This document shows, piece after piece, positions 1-7,150 of a DNA stretch of 12,565 nt. The translations under genes were made by a program, and so were the position numbers. The notes beneath the pieces are model-generated. The model saw only the letters and a list, made by a program, of their open reading frames with translations. It did not search any database and was not told the origin of the DNA. This stretch comes from Acidobacteriota bacterium (GTDB taxonomy: Bacteria > Acidobacteriota > Blastocatellia > RBC074), in contig JAKEHZ010000109.1 in NCBI GenBank assembly GCA_022614735.1, positions 1 to 12,565 of the forward strand, in the 5' to 3' direction. Positions within the stretch are counted from its first letter, which is position 1. Every line of letters starts with the position of its first letter.

Positions 1-969
1 GTGGCGCGCTCTGTCGGGGCCAATCCCCAGCTCGTTTTCCCTTCAGCCGAAGACTTTTGGGCGGACTTCGAGCGACTTGCCTGGCATCAGGACATGCCCT
101 TTGGTTCATTCAGCTTCTATGCTCAGTGGCGCGTCATGCGAGCAGCGAAGGAAGCAGGGGTCAAAGTCCTGCTTGACGGCCAGGGTGGTGACGAAGTTTT
201 CGGCGGGTATGCAAAGTTTCGTTATGCTTATCTGGCGTCGCTGCTGAAAGCAGGTCGCGTTCTCAGAATGGCCAACGAGCTGGGAGCAATCATTAGACAG
301 GGAGATCGGTATGTTTTGAATCTGCGCAATGGCTTCCGTTACCTTCCAAAGAACCTTCGCCGTTTGATGAATGTCGATTCAGTATTAAAGGATGTACTGA
401 GAGCAGACTTAAGCCAAATCTTTTCTGACGGGAGTTCGCCAGCAACGCGTTGGTGGCGCAATGCTTCCGGTCCACGCAACGGCGCCAGCCCCTGGACGGT
501 TATGCAGCGCATTCAGATCGACGATATCCTGATCGATACACTGCCACAGCTCTTGCGCTTCGAGGATCGCTCATCTATGGCGTTTTCAATTGAAGCTCGC
601 GTACCGCTGCTGGATCACAATCTCGTTGAGTATGGCGTCTCCTTACCGGACAACCTCAAGGTGCGCAACGGCTGGAGCAAGTTCGCAATCAGGCAGGCGA
701 TGAGAGATCTGATGCCCGAAGCGGTGAGGCTACGCAAGAGCAAGTTGGGTTTTGCCGCTCCGGATCGCATCTGGCTTTCTCAGGATCTACGTAAGCTGAT
801 GAACGAGATGATCGGAGGCGATCTGCGCTCTCAAAAATATGTGGACCCGGCAGCGCTGCGCCGCTGGTACGGGTCGGCAAAAGCAGACTCAGCGAATACC
901 GAGTCTTATTTGGGACTGTTCAGGATTTTGTCTCTTGAAATGTGGATGCGCGTTTATAACATCTCCTAG
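1..969 (+). CDS. Asparagine-synthase-like amidotransferase, C-terminal synthetase domain (5' truncated)
   Basis: This is the C-terminal part of an AsnB-type glutamine-dependent asparagine synthetase homologue. The gene is open at the window edge, so the GTG at base 1 is not the real start; the N-terminal glutaminase domain and the SGGxDS ATP-pyrophosphatase loop should lie upstream. Visible family motifs are LLDGQGGDEVFGGY (visible residues about 57-70) and RFEDRSSMAFSIEARVPLLDH (about 186-206), which carry conserved residues of the synthetase active site. The end, SLEMWMRVYN, is typical of the family C-terminus. Family members convert Asp plus Gln plus ATP to Asn, but copies in polysaccharide and secondary-metabolite loci often amidate other carboxylates. 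The gene ends 29 bases before the next one and may share its transcript. I infer a sugar-acid or carrier-bound acyl substrate from context only; ordinary asparagine synthesis is possible. Confidence 0.9.
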   Translation: MARSVGANPQLVFPSAEDFWADFERLAWHQDMPFGSFSFYAQWRVMRAAKEAGVKVLLDGQGGDEVFGGYAKFRYAYLASLLKAGRVLRMANELGAIIRQGDRYVLNLRNGFRYLPKNLRRLMNVDSVLKDVLRADLSQIFSDGSSPATRWWRNASGPRNGASPWTVMQRIQIDDILIDTLPQLLRFEDRSSMAFSIEARVPLLDHNLVEYGVSLPDNLKVRNGWSKFAIRQAMRDLMPEAVRLRKSKLGFAAPDRIWLSQDLRKLMNEMIGGDLRSQKYVDPAALRRWYGSAKADSANTESYLGLFRILSLEMWMRVYNIS

Positions 970-998
970 CCCACTAACAGGTACAATTAGGCGGTAAT

Positions 999-1691
999 AT
1001 GTTTCCAGTCACTTTAAGCATTACTCGCATCAAGAAACACACACATACAGTCTGGAGCTTTTTCATGGTCCCACATCGCGGTCCGCGCCCTGAGTTCAAA
1101 GCCGGCCAGGTCGCGGTCCTGGGAATGAGCGACTGCGGTGATTCGTATGTCGCCTTCGCCTCCGCGCCTGAAGAGAACGAATTCGAGTTCCTGATCAAAC
1201 ATAACCCGGCGTCGCCGAATGTAACGGGAGCGCTCTTCGAACCGCAACCCGACAACCAGGTCGTATTGAAGAAAATAGTTGGTCGTAGCTTCTCCATCGA
1301 AGATCACAGAGGCAGCGATCTGGTCTTTGTGGCGATGGGGACGGGCCTTGCGCCACTGCGTTCGACATTGCGCCATTTATTGCGCTCGCGCAATGAGTAT
1401 GGACGCCTTGTGGTGCTTTACGGGGCGCGCACGGTGAAGGACTTTTGCTTTGTGGAAGAGATGGCGACCGAATGGCGCAAACAGGGCGTCGAGTTGCGGC
1501 ATGTGATCAGCCAACACAACGGCGATTGGAGCGGGCCGACGGGGTACGTCCAGAGCCTGCTTGATCATATCGTGCCGGAGCTGAAAAATCCCGTCGCGCT
1601 GATTTGCGGATCGAAAGAGATGATTGAACAGACGCGCCTGCGTTTGCTAAATCTGGGCCTCGCGCCGGAGAAGATACTAACTAACTATTGA
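999..1691 (+). CDS. NAD(P)H-flavin reductase / ferredoxin-reductase-family oxidoreductase
   Basis: A 230-residue protein of the ferredoxin-NADP reductase superfamily, close in length to Fre/LuxG flavin reductases and without an iron-sulfur domain. An N-terminal flavin-binding beta-barrel (about 1-100) is followed by a nucleotide-binding domain with the GTG(LAPLRS) loop at 114-116, LYGAR near 145, and the CGS motif at 203-205 that replaces the usual CGP. At the flavin-motif position, where RxY[ST] is expected, it reads DSYV (48-51) followed by AFASAP, so the arginine is missing. This resembles divergent hydrogenase/dihydroorotate-reductase-type members more than classic Fre. The ATG at 999 follows AGGCGG at 989-994. 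Its position directly before a luciferase-like monooxygenase suggests it supplies reduced FMN to that enzyme, or electrons to another cluster oxidase. Fold assignment is strong; the partner is inferred. Confidence 0.85.
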   Translation: MFPVTLSITRIKKHTHTVWSFFMVPHRGPRPEFKAGQVAVLGMSDCGDSYVAFASAPEENEFEFLIKHNPASPNVTGALFEPQPDNQVVLKKIVGRSFSIEDHRGSDLVFVAMGTGLAPLRSTLRHLLRSRNEYGRLVVLYGARTVKDFCFVEEMATEWRKQGVELRHVISQHNGDWSGPTGYVQSLLDHIVPELKNPVALICGSKEMIEQTRLRLLNLGLAPEKILTNY

Positions 1692-1841
1692 GGCCAAATT
1701 TGAAATTGGCGTCAACCATACGGCTAGACACGCTGCCAGGCTGCTTCAGAGTTTGATAGTGGCCGCTGAGGTCTTGAAGCCGGGAGAGAAGCTGGAGTGG
1801 AATAGCTGACTTTTTATTCACACAAAAAGGAAGGATTGATA
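1692..1841 (+). other. Intergenic gap with a 40-codon open stretch lacking a start codon
   Basis: The 150 bases between the flavin reductase and the monooxygenase contain one open frame from 1687 to a TGA at 1807-1809. It encodes IEAKFEIGVNHTARHAARLL and a similarly protein-like remainder ending in EKLEWNS. It has no ATG, GTG or TTG, only an ATT beside the upstream stop. I recognise no family. It may be a gene remnant or chance; an open run of 40 codons is not rare at this composition. The remaining bases hold the ribosome binding site of the next gene, and I see no convincing terminator. Confidence 0.25.
1829..1835 (+). promoter_or_regulatory. Ribosome binding site that fixes the monooxygenase start
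   Basis: GGAAGGA lies six bases before the ATG at 1842. The in-frame TTG at 1836 would touch the site directly, so the ATG is the better start. Confidence 0.7.
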
Positions 1842-2900
1842 ATGGACTCACAAGTGAATGTCGTGGGCAAAACAGCGCAAACATCCGGGAAAGGTATTGA
1901 AATCTTCGCCACCTGCCCGCAATCGAGCCAGGTCGCAAAGGAAAATTATTTCAAAAATGTCATTGATGTGGCGCGCTGGAGCGAGCGGTATGGCTGTAAG
2001 GGCATCTTAGTTTACACGGACAACTCGCTGGTAGATCCTTGGCTGGTTTCCCAATTGATCATCGAAAACACGGAAAGTTTGTGTCCGTTGGTCGCAATAC
2101 AGCCCATTTACATGCATCCGTACACAGCCGCCAAGATGGCGGCATCTTATGGGTATATCTACGATCGCAGAATCTATCTCAATATGCTGGCTGGAGGTTT
2201 CAAGAACGACCTGCTGGCGTTGAACGATCCCACTCCGCACGACAAACGGTATGATCGGACGATCGAATACACCCTGATCATGAAAATGCTCCTCAGCAGC
2301 TCGGACGGAGTCAGCTTCTCTGGTGAGTTTTATACCATCGATAAACTGAGGATGACGCCTCCCCTGCCGCCGGAGTTGTTCCCCGGAATCCTCATCTCCG
2401 GCTCTTCCGAAGCGGGGCTGGCCGCCGCGAAAGCCATAGGAGCGACTGCTGTCAAGTATCCGAAACCGCCTGGAGAATATGAGAACGATCCGCCTGATGA
2501 GAATGTTGATTCCGGAGTGCGCGTCGGAATTATCGCGCGCGAAGACGAAGACGAAGCGTGGCGCATCGCCCATCAGCGGTTCCCCGAGGACCGTAAAGGC
2601 GAGTTGATTCACCAATTGGCGATGAAAACCTCAGATTCCGTCTGGCATAAACAACTTTCTGAGTTAGGCAAAATGTCGGAGAACAACCCGTACTGGTTAA
2701 CGCCATTCCAGCATTATAAAACTTTCTGTCCCTACCTGGTGGGAAGTTACTCCACGGTAGCCGTTGAAGTAGCTCGATACATTAGCCTCGGCTTCCGCAC
2801 CTTCATAGTAGATATTCCGCCGACCGAGGAGGAGTTGTACCACACGGACATGGTCTTTAATCGGGCTTTAAGGGAGTCGGCGGTTAGGGAGGTGGCGTAA
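1842..2900 (+). CDS. Luciferase-like (LLM class) flavin-dependent monooxygenase
   Basis: A 352-residue protein of the bacterial luciferase / alkanesulfonate monooxygenase (SsuD-like) family, which uses reduced FMN and oxygen to oxidise small or carrier-bound substrates. The TIM-barrel pattern is visible: an early strand GKGIEIFATCPQ, then SERYGCKGILVYTDNSLVDPW, LCPLVAIQPIYMHPY followed by TAAKMAASYGY, and the diagnostic RRIYLNMLAGGF segment with HDKRYDRTIEY after it. GILISGSSEAGLAAAKAIGA near residues 182-201 is the usual flavin-phosphate-binding strand and helix. Length is normal and no break is visible. Start chosen at ATG 1842 because of the spacing from GGAAGGA. Its TAA overlaps the next ATG by one base, implying translational coupling to the adenylation enzyme. 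Together with the upstream reductase this looks like a two-component monooxygenase. Substrate unknown; an aminoacyl-carrier substrate is inferred from context. Confidence 0.88.
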   Translation: MDSQVNVVGKTAQTSGKGIEIFATCPQSSQVAKENYFKNVIDVARWSERYGCKGILVYTDNSLVDPWLVSQLIIENTESLCPLVAIQPIYMHPYTAAKMAASYGYIYDRRIYLNMLAGGFKNDLLALNDPTPHDKRYDRTIEYTLIMKMLLSSSDGVSFSGEFYTIDKLRMTPPLPPELFPGILISGSSEAGLAAAKAIGATAVKYPKPPGEYENDPPDENVDSGVRVGIIAREDEDEAWRIAHQRFPEDRKGELIHQLAMKTSDSVWHKQLSELGKMSENNPYWLTPFQHYKTFCPYLVGSYSTVAVEVARYISLGFRTFIVDIPPTEEELYHTDMVFNRALRESAVREVA

Positions 2901-4522
2901 TGAGCCACTTGTTGCAACAGCTGGTGACTGAACAGGCGGAGCGACACACCGGCCAGGTAGCTATAGTCCACAAGCAGGAGCGGCTGACGTACGGTGAATT
3001 GGAAGAATCCTCCAACCGCCTGGCCAGATTGCTCAGGGATGCCGGCTGCCGGAAGGGCGATCGCGTCTGTTTCCTGATCCCCAAAACACCTGCTGCGATC
3101 GTCACCATACTCGGCATCCTGAAAGCTGATTGCGTTTACGTGCCGCTCGACACTTCCAGTCCCGCGCCCAGGCTGGAAAAGATCATTGACGCCTGCGAAC
3201 CTCGCTTCGTCATAGCAGGGGGGCCGGTTAATTCAGTGCTGGATGAATTGATGGCCGAAGAGCGCCGGCGCACGGCAGTGGCGATCGGATGGATGGGAGA
3301 AGGCAAAGTTGAGGGGAACAATTTCAAAACCGGATTTTCGCGTGAAGATTTACTGGGTTATCCCAGCGCCCCATTGGAGTGTCGAAATACCTTCAACGAC
3401 GCGGCGCATATCCTGTTCACTTCGGGCTCTACAGGTGTGCCGAAAGGCGTAGTCATCACGCATGCCAATGTGATCCATTTCATCAACTGGGCGGTGAAGT
3501 ATTTCGGCGCGAAACCTTCAGATAAGATTTCGAGCCATCCGCCGCTTCATTTCGATCTCTCGACTTTTGACATCTACGGGACGCTTGGATCAGGCGCGCA
3601 ATTGCATATCGTTCCGACTGACTTGAATTTGGCGCCACACAAGTTGGCAGAGTTCATCCGCGCTTCCGAATTGACGCAGTGGTTCTCCGTGCCCTCTGTC
3701 TTGAATTTCATGGCCAAGGCGGATGTAGTCAAATTCAACGACTTCCCATCGCTTGAAAGATTGTTGTGGTGCGGCGAGGTCTTCCCTACCCCACCATTGA
3801 TCCACTGGATGCGGCGGCTCCCGCACGTCAAGTTCACCAATCTCTACGGTCCGACCGAGGCCACCATCGCCAGCAGTTACTACACTGTTCCGCAATGTCC
3901 CGATGATGAACGCGCGCAGATCCCGATTGGCTCTCCTTGCGACGGAGAAGAATTGCTCGTGCTCGATGCCGAGTTGAAGCCCACGCCTCCGGGCGAGATC
4001 GGCGATCTCTACCTCAGTGGCGTGGGGCTCAGCCCGGGATATTGGCGAGATATTGAGAAGACAGAAGCTGCCTTCAAACAACGTCCGGGGAATTCCGTCT
4101 CTGACGGCCGAATCTACAAGACGGGCGACTTGGCGAAGATCGGCGACGACGGCCTGGTCTACTACCTCGGCCGCGCTGATACACAGATCAAGAGTCGCGG
4201 CTATCGCATCGAGCTGGGCGAAATCGAGACTGCTTTAAACGCGCTCAATCTCACCGAGGAATGCGCAATTGTCGCAATCAATACCGAAGGCTTTGAAGGC
4301 GTGGCAATTTGTTGCGCTTTTGCCCCGCTCAAAGACTGTGAGGTAGCGCCGGCCAAATTGCGCACGGAGATGAGCAAAGTATTGCCGAATTACATGATGC
4401 CTGTTCGCTGGAAGCGCTTCGATCTCTTGCCCAAGAATGCAAACGGGAAGATTGATCGCAATTCGCTCAAAGGGCAGTTTCAGCAAGAGACCCATAACGC
4501 GGGCCTCAGACAGAATGGATGA
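2900..4522 (+). CDS. Stand-alone amino-acid adenylation enzyme, DltA-like
   Basis: A 540-residue ANL-superfamily adenylating enzyme with no fused carrier or condensation domain. It activates a carboxylic acid as acyl-AMP and should load it onto a phosphopantetheine arm. Core motifs in order: A3 LFTSGSTGVPKG (172-183), A4 FDLSTFDIYG (D219), a CGEVFP segment (291-296) of the kind seen in DltA, A5 NLYGPTEATI (314-323), A6 GEIGDLYLSGVGLSPGYW, A7 YKTGDL, A8 GRADTQIKSRGYRIELGEIE, and A10 NGKIDR with catalytic K517. Aligning by eye with gramicidin synthetase PheA gives pocket residues D219, L220, F223, S263, L289, C291, L315, I323, A324, K517. The Asp at the first position indicates an alpha-amino acid substrate; identity cannot be read. 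The start overlaps the preceding stop (TAATG), so the two are coupled. The likely partner is the carrier protein at 5797. No other dlt genes are present, so a lipoteichoic acid role is unlikely. Confidence 0.92.
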   Translation: MSHLLQQLVTEQAERHTGQVAIVHKQERLTYGELEESSNRLARLLRDAGCRKGDRVCFLIPKTPAAIVTILGILKADCVYVPLDTSSPAPRLEKIIDACEPRFVIAGGPVNSVLDELMAEERRRTAVAIGWMGEGKVEGNNFKTGFSREDLLGYPSAPLECRNTFNDAAHILFTSGSTGVPKGVVITHANVIHFINWAVKYFGAKPSDKISSHPPLHFDLSTFDIYGTLGSGAQLHIVPTDLNLAPHKLAEFIRASELTQWFSVPSVLNFMAKADVVKFNDFPSLERLLWCGEVFPTPPLIHWMRRLPHVKFTNLYGPTEATIASSYYTVPQCPDDERAQIPIGSPCDGEELLVLDAELKPTPPGEIGDLYLSGVGLSPGYWRDIEKTEAAFKQRPGNSVSDGRIYKTGDLAKIGDDGLVYYLGRADTQIKSRGYRIELGEIETALNALNLTEECAIVAINTEGFEGVAICCAFAPLKDCEVAPAKLRTEMSKVLPNYMMPVRWKRFDLLPKNANGKIDRNSLKGQFQQETHNAGLRQNG

Positions 4523-4598
4523 GCTATTTGTGCGGCACACCAAGAACTGGATCAAGCCACAGATTTCCTCTCCATATCCTGGTGTGGCCTTCATATAA
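4515..4598 (+). pseudogene. Possible formyltransferase C-terminal remnant, or 27-codon micro-ORF
   Basis: An ATG at 4515 overlaps the end of the adenylation gene and reads 27 codons to TAA at 4596-4598. Its second half, TKNWIKPQISSPYPGVAFI, resembles the short N-[LW]-[IV]-[RK]-x-Q...PYPGAF segment found in methionyl-tRNA formyltransferase-like and sugar N-formyltransferase proteins (compare NLVRA...PWPGAF in ArnA). No matching sequence is visible before or after. If the likeness is real, this is a scrap of a formyltransferase gene lost from this position. It could equally be a chance reading frame. I rely on recalled motifs only. Confidence 0.22.
4536..4586 (+). repeat. Inverted repeat between adenylation and glycosyltransferase genes
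   Basis: CACACCA (4536-4542) pairs with TGGTGTG (4580-4586), and two further G-C pairs follow outside a one-base bulge. The loop of 37 bases is long and no T-run follows, so a classic terminator is unlikely. It could be an RNA processing or stability element between the two genes. Confidence 0.3.
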
Positions 4599-4631
4599 CT
4601 TCTTAAACGCTATATAGAGGATCTAGAAAAT

Positions 4632-5720
4632 ATGCATAAGTTCCAAACGGATCCGACGACAATTTCTTCGAGAGAGGGTAACCCCTATCTACCTTCTGTT
4701 ACTGTCATCATGCCGATCCGCAATGAGGCCGGTTTCATCAGGCGAAGCCTGGGCGCAGTGCTTGCCCAAGACTATCCACGGGATCAATTGGAGGTGCTTA
4801 TCGCTGATGGTATGTCTATTGATGCAACCCGCGAGATCATCGCCGAACTGGCAATGACTTATCCTCCGCTCCGCATCAGGATCGTGGACAACCCGGAGAA
4901 GATTGTGCCAACCGGCATCAATCGGGCACTCGCTCTTGCAAAAAGCGATGTGATTATCCGCGTGGATGGGCACACGATTATTGCGACTGACTACGTGCGT
5001 CAATGTGTCACCGCCCTGCAAAATTCGGGAGCTGATAACGTGGGTGGGCGAATGGAAGCTGTGGGCGAAGGCTGGTTCGGGCGCACGGTTGCGCTCGCGA
5101 CCAATTCACCCTATGCAGTAGGGGGAGCGCGCTTTCACTTCTCGGACCGCGAAGAGTGGGTTGATACAGTCTACATGGGAGCCTGGCCGCGAGAAGTCTT
5201 TGAGCGCGTCGGGTTGTTTGATGAGGAGCAAGTGCGCAATCAAGATGACGAGTTCAACTATCGTCTCCTCTCGCATGGAGGAAAGATATTACTGAGCCCA
5301 CAGATCAAATCGCATTACTATAATCGCAGCACACCGCGTTCTCTCTGGCGACAGTATTTCCAATACGGCTACTGGAAAGTGCGGGTAATGCAGAAAGTGC
5401 GGCGGCAGATGCGCCTGCGTCATTTCGTACCGCCACTGTTCATCACAGTCTTGCTGTTCTCTCTTTTGATGACACCTTTCTCGGTAATGGCCTGGTGGAT
5501 GTTAGGACTGGCACTGGTCTCTTATATGATTGCCAACATAGGAATTTCAGTTTTAACAGCAAGGCGAGGAGATTGGAATCTTCTGTTGCTGCTCCCCTTA
5601 TGCTTCGCCACGATTCACTTTTCCTGGGGGATTGGCTTTCTGGTGGGGCTAGTCAGATTCTGGAATCGCTGGAGAGATCGTGAAGGTCGGTGGTCCAAAC
5701 AGGTCAAAGCATCGGCATAG
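4632..5720 (+). CDS. Family 2 glycosyltransferase, ExoA-like, membrane anchored
   Basis: A 362-residue GT2 enzyme resembling succinoglycan glycosyltransferase ExoA. The GT-A domain (about 22-250) shows VTVIMPIRNEAGFIRRSLGA at its start, LIADGMSIDAT for nucleotide binding, IIRVDGHTII as the DxD-like metal motif, and RNQDDEFNYRLLSHGG as the acceptor-side catalytic motif. About three or four hydrophobic segments follow (264 to about 350), including LFITVLLFSLLM, MLGLALVSYMIANIGI and WNLLLLLPLCFATI, ending in a basic tail. It probably adds a sugar to a lipid-linked repeat unit on the cytoplasmic face of the inner membrane. The start ATG follows GAGG at 4617-4620. It sits between the adenylation enzyme and its presumed carrier, tying that activation chemistry to glycan assembly. 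Donor sugar cannot be predicted. Confidence 0.92.
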   Translation: MHKFQTDPTTISSREGNPYLPSVTVIMPIRNEAGFIRRSLGAVLAQDYPRDQLEVLIADGMSIDATREIIAELAMTYPPLRIRIVDNPEKIVPTGINRALALAKSDVIIRVDGHTIIATDYVRQCVTALQNSGADNVGGRMEAVGEGWFGRTVALATNSPYAVGGARFHFSDREEWVDTVYMGAWPREVFERVGLFDEEQVRNQDDEFNYRLLSHGGKILLSPQIKSHYYNRSTPRSLWRQYFQYGYWKVRVMQKVRRQMRLRHFVPPLFITVLLFSLLMTPFSVMAWWMLGLALVSYMIANIGISVLTARRGDWNLLLLLPLCFATIHFSWGIGFLVGLVRFWNRWRDREGRWSKQVKASA

Positions 5721-5781
5721 CAGGTGTTAAATTTTCATTTTCATATATCTAACAACGGTATTGTACCAATTATCAAGCCTA

Positions 5782-5789
5782 GAAGGGAG
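5782..5789 (+). promoter_or_regulatory. Ribosome binding site that fixes the carrier-protein start
   Basis: GAAGGGAG lies seven bases before ATG 5797. The in-frame TTG at 5761 has no comparable site and would add twelve residues outside the carrier fold. The stretch 5721-5780 before it is AT-rich, with a short TTTTCAT tandem, and could hold a promoter, but no clear -35/-10 pair is visible. Confidence 0.65.
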
Positions 5790-5796
5790 AATTAGA

Positions 5797-6057
5797 ATGA
5801 AAGACGCGAGAGCCTTGTACACTCAGATCAACAAGCTCTTTTTTGAAAAACTGAACCTGGAAGCTCCTGCTGTAGATACGGATTTGGTGGAAGAAGGGAT
5901 TTTAGACTCGCTGGCATTCGTTGAACTGTTAGTCTCCCTCGAACAAGAATTTGAGACGAAAATCCCCCTGGATACGATCGATATTGAAAACTTCAGGTCA
6001 ATAGCAAAGATTGCAGAATTCCTTGTCGGTGCGGATCAATTGCGAAAAATAGCTTGA
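5797..6057 (+). CDS. Free-standing acyl/peptidyl carrier protein
   Basis: An 86-residue acidic carrier protein of the usual length. The phosphopantetheine attachment motif is EEGILDSLAFVELLVSLE, with Ser38 as the predicted 4'-phosphopantetheine site. The following helix LVSLEQEFETKIPLDTIDIE and the closing SIAKIAEFL match helices II to IV of ACP/PCP folds. The DSL form is common in DltC-like and discrete PCP/ACP proteins. It should hold the acyl group made by the adenylation enzyme at 2900-4522 as a thioester. It is separated from that gene by a glycosyltransferase instead of being fused or adjacent. A phosphopantetheinyl transferase is not in the window. Start ATG 5797 chosen over TTG 5761 from the ribosome binding site. 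Confidence 0.92.
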   Translation: MKDARALYTQINKLFFEKLNLEAPAVDTDLVEEGILDSLAFVELLVSLEQEFETKIPLDTIDIENFRSIAKIAEFLVGADQLRKIA

Positions 6058-6092
6058 TGCTTATTTCTCAGCTTCTACCCTTGCGAAGCATC
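6056..6092 (+). repeat. Inverted repeat at the end of the carrier-protein gene
   Basis: GATGCTT (6056-6062, overlapping the stop codon) pairs perfectly with AAGCATC (6086-6092) around a 23-base loop. An alternative hairpin, GCTTC (6071-6075) with GAAGC (6085-6089), uses the same right arm, so the two are mutually exclusive. There is no T-run, so it is weak as a terminator. It sits at the boundary between the GC-richer genes and the AT-richer genes. The rest of the gap to 6197 shows nothing recognisable. Confidence 0.3.
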
Positions 6093-6197
6093 TACCAGTT
6101 ATCTCATGGAACCCGCCACTAGGAGATACGAGCCACTCTTCAGACGAATTCTCTAATCCGTCAATCACACTTAGAGATGTGAGACGCCATTCCGGCT

Positions 6198-7130
6198 ATG
6201 CATTGGAAAACTAAGGCTCTTATACAGAATCTGCTCTCGATCCTCCCGTCACAGATCAGTTATGAGGTATACTATAAAGTACAAAGGATTTGTGGCGGGC
6301 TGCGTAGAGTGAACCCGATTATCGGGATTAAGGATGGGATCACAATAGTCAGATGTATAGAGGGTGTAGAAAAGAGCGTAGACGACAAAGTTTTTGTAGA
6401 AGTAGGGACAGGTAGAACAATAATAATACCAATTACACTCTGGCTTTGCGGCGCATCAAGAATAATCACGGTCGATTTAAACCCTTATTTGAAGAACGAA
6501 CTGATCCAGGAAGAGCTCAATTTTATCAGATGTAATAAGGATGCTGTGCTGAAAATGTTCGGCAATAGTGTTAACCAGAAACAATTCAACGAACGATTTG
6601 ATACAATAGTGCGAGGCAAGCTTGATATAAATGGTTTTATGAAAGAATCTCAAATTGAATATATCGCACCTTCGGATGCCAGAAAGCTGCATGTCTGCGA
6701 CAAAACGATTGATTACCACATCTCAAATAACGTTTTTGAACACGTCCCGCTTGAGGTAATGAGCCAGATCTTAAGTGAGGGGAAAAGAATGCTAAAAGAT
6801 GACGGCCTCATGGTGCACAGGATAGATTTCTCTGACCATTTCTCTCACTCCGATCATAGAATACCAACAATTAATTTTCTTCAGTATTCAGAGGAACAAT
6901 GGCTTAGATACGCCGGCAATCGGTACATGTATCACAACAGGGCTCGAATTGATGAGTTTGAGGAGATTATGGAAAATGCCGGCCTCAAGATAATTGATAA
7001 AAAGCTGGAGATAGATCAAAACGCAGTCCGGCTAATCAAATCCGGCCTCAAACTAGACAAACGGTTTGCCGGTAAACCAGATGAAATAAACTCGGTCCTC
7101 AATGATTTGGTTGTTGCGACCAAGGTCTAA
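6198..7130 (+). CDS. Class I SAM-dependent methyltransferase
   Basis: A 310-residue methyltransferase with a Rossmann core. Motif I is FVEVGTGR (66-73), the acidic end of strand 2 is ITVDLNPY, and IDYHISNNVFEHVPLEVMSQ gives the motif IV region followed by the LKDDGLMVHRID strand. The core tail YAGNRYMYHNRARIDEFEEI and GLKIIDKKLEI resembles methyltransferases found in polysaccharide loci. The likely target is a sugar hydroxyl or amine, or the carrier-bound acyl group; none can be singled out. The ATG has no strong ribosome binding site, but an in-frame TGA at 6180-6182 rules out a longer form. Codon use is unlike the flanking genes, with many ATA and AGA codons, and one sampled 60-base line is about 40% GC. 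It shares this with the next gene, suggesting they arrived together. Confidence 0.85.
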   Translation: MHWKTKALIQNLLSILPSQISYEVYYKVQRICGGLRRVNPIIGIKDGITIVRCIEGVEKSVDDKVFVEVGTGRTIIIPITLWLCGASRIITVDLNPYLKNELIQEELNFIRCNKDAVLKMFGNSVNQKQFNERFDTIVRGKLDINGFMKESQIEYIAPSDARKLHVCDKTIDYHISNNVFEHVPLEVMSQILSEGKRMLKDDGLMVHRIDFSDHFSHSDHRIPTINFLQYSEEQWLRYAGNRYMYHNRARIDEFEEIMENAGLKIIDKKLEIDQNAVRLIKSGLKLDKRFAGKPDEINSVLNDLVVATKV

Positions 7131-7150
7131 GACGCTTAAGAAGGAACATA

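Noticed and set aside
2007..2615. 202-codon open frame on the minus strand inside the monooxygenase gene
   Set aside because: It is fully antisense to a well-supported gene, is rich in Arg and Gln from complemented codons, and has no recognisable motif or ribosome binding site.
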